A stretch of 64,000 bases of DNA from NCBI GenBank assembly GCA_018296165.2, contig JACKQL020000059.1, positions 124,001 through 188,000 of the forward strand, given 5' to 3'. A program made the translations under genes and the position numbers. This DNA is from Termitomyces sp. T153. Lineage: Eukaryota > Basidiomycota > Agaricomycetes > Agaricales > Lyophyllaceae. Below are positions 58,941-64,000 of the stretch, piece by piece. Numbering within the stretch: the stretch's first letter is position 1; every line of letters begins with the position of its first letter. The notes below the pieces were generated by a model that was given only the letters and a program-made list of their open reading frames with translations, was not told the DNA's origin and ran no database searches.

Positions 58941-60102
58941 TGTCACAACCCACTCCTTGGACCCCCAACCTTGTTTCCAGCCACCCAGCTGCCCAGGAGT
59001 TAATCCTGACACCTCCACAAACACCCCTGACCTTCATCAACCCACAACATTCACTCTGGGTAACTCCAATGCTTTTTTGGCAAACCCCAACAGCCTCCTG
59101 GCTAACTCCAATGCCTTCTCCACAGCCATTGATGCCTTCCCTGACTCTCCTGAGCCCCTGGGACCCTCCTCCACTGTTCCTGACTCCAGTGTATGTCACC
59201 AGCTCATCACCTTGGTTTACCCAACCAACTCCAGAGCATCATGACCAATGCTAGAGCATCACAACAACTCCAGGACAGCCCACATCCTTGGCTGATCCCA
59301 TTAGAATATTGTTGCAGCCCATCCTCTGATCACAACTGACATCTGTCAACTCTGTGCAGCTTTGACAAGCCCCACCACCAGACCCACTGTTCCCCAGAGC
59401 TCTTCAGTAGTTAGTATATATAAGTTGTAGAGTAGCACCTCATAATCCAGTCTTGATATTGCTTAACATTACTTATAGTCTGATTGTTTCCATTTTGTGT
59501 TTTGTGTTCCATGTTACATTTTCCTCTCTCTCAGTCTCCTAGTCTTGTCTTGTCTCTATCTCCATTATTGTTTTGTTATCATTTTGTATCTCCACTTGAA
59601 TCTATTTTTGTTCTCATCTCAATTTCATCTTGACTCCATCTTATCTTGTTCAACTCCATTTCCTTCATTGTGTTCAAGTCCTTTCAACCCTAACACCAAT
59701 TACAAACTCTGCACTTACAATTATGAACCTCAAGCATTCTTTAAACCAACTCCAAACCTTGCCTATTTGCTCAGTCCCAAAACCCATCAACTTCCATTGA
59801 TCCCCCATCAAACTCTGGCCCCACTCCCATCACTTGTGTAGCCTCCACTTACTCTGCACTTCCAATACTTGCTTCCAGACTTGTACCTGACACTCCTTCA
59901 AGTCAGACACCTTTGCTGTATCTCATCTTAGACTTCCCTAGACTACCCTGGACTTGTTTGGACCACTCCCCCTTGCTTATCCTCACAAGTCTCTAAAGTC
60001 TAGTCCCTCTCCAAATGCCAAGTCATCAGTGCAGGACATTATGTCCACCTAGTAAGGACTTGCCTAGTGTAGCTGAGCCCCTGTAGTCAGCAGAACCCAA
60101 CA
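58941..60102 (+). repeat. A-plus 3' LTR
   Basis: TGTCACAACCC ... CAGAACCCAACA, 1162 bp, TATATATAAG at about 59414-59423, preceded by aaggggtggtta. Confidence 0.85.
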
Positions 60103-60107
60103 GCATC

Positions 60108-60560
60108 CCACACAGTGCCCTGCACCAGTCACCAGCCTCTAGTACCTCATGCCTGCTCACCCAATACCTGCCCCTACTCCAGCCATCCCCATGCTGTGCC
60201 CCTTGCTGCTGGGCATCCCCATGGATGTGGATGCAGCCTGACAACTCTGCACTGCACTGCTACTGTGCCAGAGATGTCAGAAGCCCAGGCACTTTGCACA
60301 ACACTGCCCTTTGGGTCTGGAGGTATGCTACCTCTCCATGGTGGAGCAGGAGGAACTCCTTCTGCAACTGTTGGCCACAAAGGACATTGCTGGAGCTCCA
60401 TTGCCAGACAAGTCAATGCTGGAGTTGACCTCAGAGGAGATCAGTGCTTGCACATCACCCCCAGAACTAAAGGAGGATTTTTAGTCAAGCAACAGATGAG
60501 GTGTATGCCTCCATTGCCAGGTACTAACAGGTTCTCATGTCTGTTGCTAGGAAATGAAAT
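60108..60560 (+). pseudogene. B1 gag, 3' part
   Basis: Pro/Ala-rich part, MDVDAA-like stretch, then a knuckle broken across frames (CHCYCARDVRSPGTLHN is shifted) and LEVCYLSMVEQEELLLQLLA in the gag frame. At about 60555 gag joins RNase H directly: about 2.1 kb present in B2 (38030-40180) is absent. Confidence 0.6.
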
Positions 60561-60569
60561 TGGAAGGTG

Positions 60570-62260
60570 CACAGCACAAGTTTGAGGTCTGAACAGATCA
60601 CAAGAACCTCAAGTACTTCCAGACAGCTAAGAAACTCAACTGCCAACAAGCCCAATGGTCCCTCTATCTAGCCAACTTCAACTTCTTGCTGCACCACAAG
60701 CCCAGCCAGAGTATGGGAAAACCAGATGCTCTGTCCCAGAGAGCAGATGACAGCACTGGAGGGGAGGACAATAGCAACATTGTGCTCCTCCAGCCCAAAT
60801 TGTTCACAATCCAAGCCATGGAAGGTCAAGCCATCAAGGGGGCAGAGATAGACATCCTCTGGGACATCTGGTGGGGCAACCAGGATGGCCAGCAGGAGGA
60901 ACTCATTTCTCAGACAGCCAAGACTCTGAATTTGGGTTATACCACTGGCACTGAATTGGTCCATGTGGACAAATGGGCCCTCCAGGATGGGATATTGACT
61001 TTCTGGGATTGTATCTATGTGCCCAACATTCCAGAGCTCCATTGGAGGATTGTAGAGCATCACTACAACTCCCAGATTGCTGGGCACTCCAGACAATGGA
61101 AAATGCTAGAGCTAGTTTCATGGAATTACTGGTGGCCTGAGATGTCCTGGTATATTGGGTCCTACACTAATACATGTGATCTCTGTCTCTAGACCGAACC
61201 TCAGCACTGCCTCCCCTCTGGACAGCTACACCCTCTACCCATTCCCACAGAGCAATGGAGTGTTGCCTCTGTAGACTTCATCATAGAACTCCCTGACACC
61301 CATGGTTATGACACCATCATAGTAGTGGTAGACCTGTATGGCAAGTGAGTGCACTTCATTCCAACTCACACCACTTGCTCCACCATGGGCAGCATGAACC
61401 TGTACCTGAGAAATGTCTGGAAGCTCCACAGCCTCTCCAACACTTACATCTCTGATTGATGTCTACAGTTTGTAGTGGACTTCACCAGGGAACTCTACTA
61501 ACTACTCAGCATGAAGCTCCACACCACTGCTGCCTACCACCTGCAGTCCAACAGCCAGACCAAACACATAAAGCAGGAGTTGGAGCAGTACCTCCACCTC
61601 TTTTGCAACAAGCACCAGGATGATTGGGGCAAACTCCTCCCTGATGCTGAGTTCCAGTACAACAACCACGTTCATGCATCCACCCAAGTCTCCCCCTTCT
61701 TCCTCAACACCAGATGGCACCTGTGCATGGGTTTCAAACCCTGGGCCCAGCCCTTGGAGAATGAAGCAGTAAACAAGTTTGTGGACCAGATGAAGAAGTC
61801 ACAGGAGGAGGCCTGAGCAGCTCTTGCAAAGGCAAAGGATGACATGGTGCAATACTACAACTGTGGAAGGACCCCAGCACCAAAATACCTGCCCAGAGAT
61901 CAAGTCTACCTAGATGCCTCCAATATTACAACTACCCAATGATCAAAAAAGCTCTTGCACCACCAGTTGGGACCTTTTACAGTGGAACAGCAGGTAGGGC
62001 CCCTAGCCTACTGACTCTGACTCCCCATAAGAATGTGCCAGCTCCATCCAGTGTTCAACATGGTCAAGTTATCTCTGGCCCTGAAGGACCCTATTCCAGG
62101 GCAATGTCTACCACCCCTGCCACCTCTGGTGGTGGTTAACAACAGCAAGGAGTACAAGGTGGAGGGGATCCTGGATAGTTGTCTATTCCAGCAACAGTTA
62201 CAATACAAGGTGAAGTGGAGGGGTTACAGAATTGAGGATATCTCCTGGGAACCATGAGAA
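60570..62260 (+). pseudogene. B1 RNase H end, integrase and chromodomain
   Basis: RNase H tail (LHHKPSQSMGKPDALSQRAD), integrase HHCC (RIVEHHYNSQIAGHSRQW ... NTCDLCL), core VDFIIELPDTHGYDTIIVVV. The Glu of the DDE triad is Lys (SNSQTKHIKQELEQYL). Then the C-terminus PVFNMVKLSLALKDPIPGQC and a nearly intact chromodomain EYKVEGILDSCLF ... QYKVKWRGYRIEDISWEP with W-R-G-Y. An open frame covers 60686-61192. The chromodomain would bind methylated histone H3 and steer insertion to heterochromatin, as is known for chromoviruses. Confidence 0.8.
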
Positions 62261-62418
62261 AATGTGCACACCCTGGGGCTTATCAGAGAGTTTCATCAGA
62301 AGCATCCAGATGCACCATGTGCCATCCATGTAATCTATCCTATCTCACTGGTGGACCAAGCAATCCAGAACTTTTTCTACCCCACACATCAAGATGCTGC
62401 ACACTAGAGAGGGGGTGA

Positions 62419-62766
62419 TGTCAGGGGAATTTCATTTCCAACCTCTGCAGCTTGTTCCAGTGCCTCTGCAGCTTGCTCAATGTCTCCAGAGATCTCCAGA
62501 GACTCACAGGACTTTCTGTATTACCTCATCAATCACTTCCCTAGGGTTAGGAGTAGCTCTGGTTTTCTGTATAGCTGTTCCCATGCCTCTGCTACCTGCT
62601 GATGTGCTGCACCAAGCAGCAGGGATCCTTAGACTTGTTCTCTTTGGATTCCCCTCTGCTAGGTGATTAGTTACTGTTGTATTGTTGTTTACTTGCTAAT
62701 ATACTTTGGATTCCCCTCTGCTAGCTGCATGACTCTGAGCTGCCACTCCCAGAGGTTGCCCTTACA
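62419..62766 (+). repeat. B1 3' LTR
   Basis: TGTCAGGGGAATTTC ... GTTGCCCTTACA, 348 bp, after the polypurine tract agagggggtga. Confidence 0.85.
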
Positions 62767-62771
62767 TCTAT

Positions 62772-63331
62772 AAGCATTAGAGAGCACAAAAGGCTGTTCT
62801 CTAGGCTCTGCAATCCCTAATGCAAGTAGTTTTCTTCTAACAAGACTGCAACTGACACCAAGAAAATGGGCAATACTAGAAATAGAGTGCACAGTATATG
62901 CCCAGCATCAAAAGTCAGGATCAATAGTGATTTGAGGTCTTCCCCTATTTCCTGTTTCTGTTATATGGAGAAGTTGAGGATGCCCATAATGAGATTCTTC
63001 AATAGACTGCTGATATTGTTGTTGAACATCATTTTGCATGATAGCAAGATTCAGCTGAATCATGGATAATTCTTCAGGAAGGAAAATAGCATGATGCTAT
63101 CATGGCAAAAAAAAAGTGTTTAAGAGACAAGTGAGAAAGAAAAAAATCTAGTACCTCATTGATTAGAGCTGCATATTTCCAAAGATCATCCCCCAGCCTA
63201 TGTACTACAACTGAATCTGTTGAACTATTTATGGCATTTTGAATGGATGCCTGAAAGGTATGAAATCTAGATCAGAAGACATTCAAGAGATTTTGAGAAG
63301 GCTCCAAGGGCAATGAAGCAGAAGTGGACAT
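62772..63331 (-). pseudogene. rve-type transposase, N-terminal part
   Basis: Minus strand from ATG 63331 (MSTSASLPLEPSQNLL), probable introns, IQLNLAIMQNDVQQQYQQSI, GNRGRPQITIDPDF, a stop, then an HTH-like segment SISSIAHFLGVSCSLVRRKL and LGIAEPREQPFVLSNAYR up to the B1 insertion. It continues at 25415. The gene family is widespread in Agaricomycetes and has a DDE integrase core. Confidence 0.65.
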
Positions 63332-64000
63332 GAAGTTTCCTGTGAAAAATCACCTTATTTGCTCAGCAGTGACTCCTTTGGTTCATCAATAACACATTTT
63401 TACTTGTTTTTATTTGTATTTATTGTTCTTGAATGTTCCTGCACTTTTTGAGCCCCTCCACACTGCAAGGAAGTGAATAGACTTAAACTTGGAGAAAAGG
63501 TTGAAGCAGTTGGCCAATCAAAACCCCAAGAAAAAGCTAGGACAGATTTGTCTCAAATATTTCTCCACCTCCACACAGAAGCCAATAAACTTGGGACAAG
63601 GTCTAAGAAAAGTTGGTAATTGAAAGCTTTTGATAAATTTGTATTCTACCAAACTTATAGTAGACTCTAATAAACAGTGACTTTTCACTCAGACAATTGG
63701 ATGACCATGAGTAAAGAGTAAAGAGTAAAGACTTGATCAGGCAAATAAGATTAAATAAGTTCAAAAACCTTAAAGCCAATAAATAGAAAGCTCTGACAAA
63801 TGTCAGGCTATACTGTCCATTTATTATAACAACAGCCTGTACTTACAGCATAGTCATAATATAACCAGTGTTGTAACTACAGCATCACCAATTTTCAGTC
63901 AAATATTTCACCAATTGGGAGAATTGAACCTGTGACCACTATCCCAAAAACAACGATAGATACAACTATAACCAGTTAACCACAGAGTCTTATTTACAAT
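63332..64000. other. AT-rich right end with a tRNA-like sequence
   Basis: No gene is seen. On minus at about 63990-63912 the sequence has an A-box-like tgtggttaactggtta and a B-box-like ggttcaattctcc about 50 nt apart, as in a tRNA-derived SINE or dead tRNA. Acceptor and T stems do not pair, so no tRNA is called. Confidence 0.3.

Larger units (their letters stand above)
26728..60102 (+). mobile_element. A-plus: family A element lacking pol (nest level 2)
   Basis: 5' LTR 26728-27872, 3' LTR 58941-60102 preceded by the polypurine tract gctgaaggggtggtta. Target duplication ACATC (26723-26727) and GCATC (60103-60107), differing by one transition. It splits the gag of B1. The internal region (27873-34384 plus 58638-58940) starts with a decayed gag leader and is then Pro-rich, frame-broken sequence with an antisense Cys-cluster ORF near the 3' LTR. 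No RT or integrase was found, so it behaves like a large non-autonomous derivative (LARD). Confidence 0.8.
25421..62766 (+). mobile_element. B1: family B chromovirus (nest level 1)
   Basis: 5' LTR 25421-25788 and 3' LTR 62419-62766, with target duplication TCTAT at 25416-25420 and 62767-62771. It lies inside the rve-type transposase gene. Own sequence is only 25421-26727 and 60103-62766; everything between is a later insertion. It retains gag, the end of RNase H, integrase with chromodomain, and a polypurine tract. Protease and most of RT are deleted at about 60555. LTRs differ by many transitions, in line with an old insertion. Confidence 0.85.

Overview
The window is nuclear DNA of a filamentous basidiomycete, most likely an Agaricomycete (mushroom-forming fungus). 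The evidence is genes with many short introns (about 43-110 nt, GT..AG), proteins of agaricomycete type (GT61, class III chitinase, Tps3/Tsl1-like trehalose subunit, MLKL-NTD-like NLR N-terminus), and repeats of the Ty3/gypsy chromovirus and rve-transposase kinds that fill agaricomycete heterochromatin. All exon maps were derived by hand from reading frame, splice dinucleotides and remembered family sequence; no search was run.

Positions 1-16.9 kb are a gene-bearing block with normal CpG content. In order: a partial NLR-like gene leaving the left edge (minus); a Tps3/Tsl1-like trehalose-phosphate synthase complex subunit (minus, 9 exons); a PP2A-type Ser/Thr phosphatase (minus, 8 exons) only 60 bp upstream of it; a gene-poor 3 kb with a degenerate tandem duplication; a secreted class III (GH18) chitinase (plus, 10 exons, one of only 8 nt); a GT61 glycosyltransferase (plus, 4 exons); two doubtful small ORFs; a broken inverted copy of the NLR-like gene; and an unrecognised multi-exon gene (minus).

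From about 16.93 kb to the right edge the sequence is transposon heterochromatin with strong CpG depletion and many in-frame stops. 16.93-22.76 kb is a scrambled cluster: a truncated family A gypsy element (minus; gag and protease plus an antisense Cys-cluster ORF) inserted into an inverted fragment of a family B chromovirus.

24.3-63.3 kb is one rve-type transposase gene (minus) split by a 37 kb Russian-doll nest. Seven insertion levels can be peeled, each with a target-site duplication: B1 (25421-62766, TCTAT), A-plus (26728-60102, ACATC/GCATC), a solo A LTR (34385-58632, CCTGC/CTTGC), gypsy C on minus (34905-58005, ATGT), B2 (36354-49167, GTCAC), another solo A LTR (41043-47817, CTCTC), and a complete A element on minus (42029-47608, GAACC). 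The innermost and youngest copy still has many CpGs; the outer ones have almost none.

Two mechanistic themes stand out. Families A and B both carry a primer-binding site complementary to a site inside their own LTR, the Tf1/sushi self-priming arrangement. Families A and C, whose gag genes are unrelated, both carry an ORF antisense to gag-pol that encodes a Zn2Cys6-like cysteine cluster.
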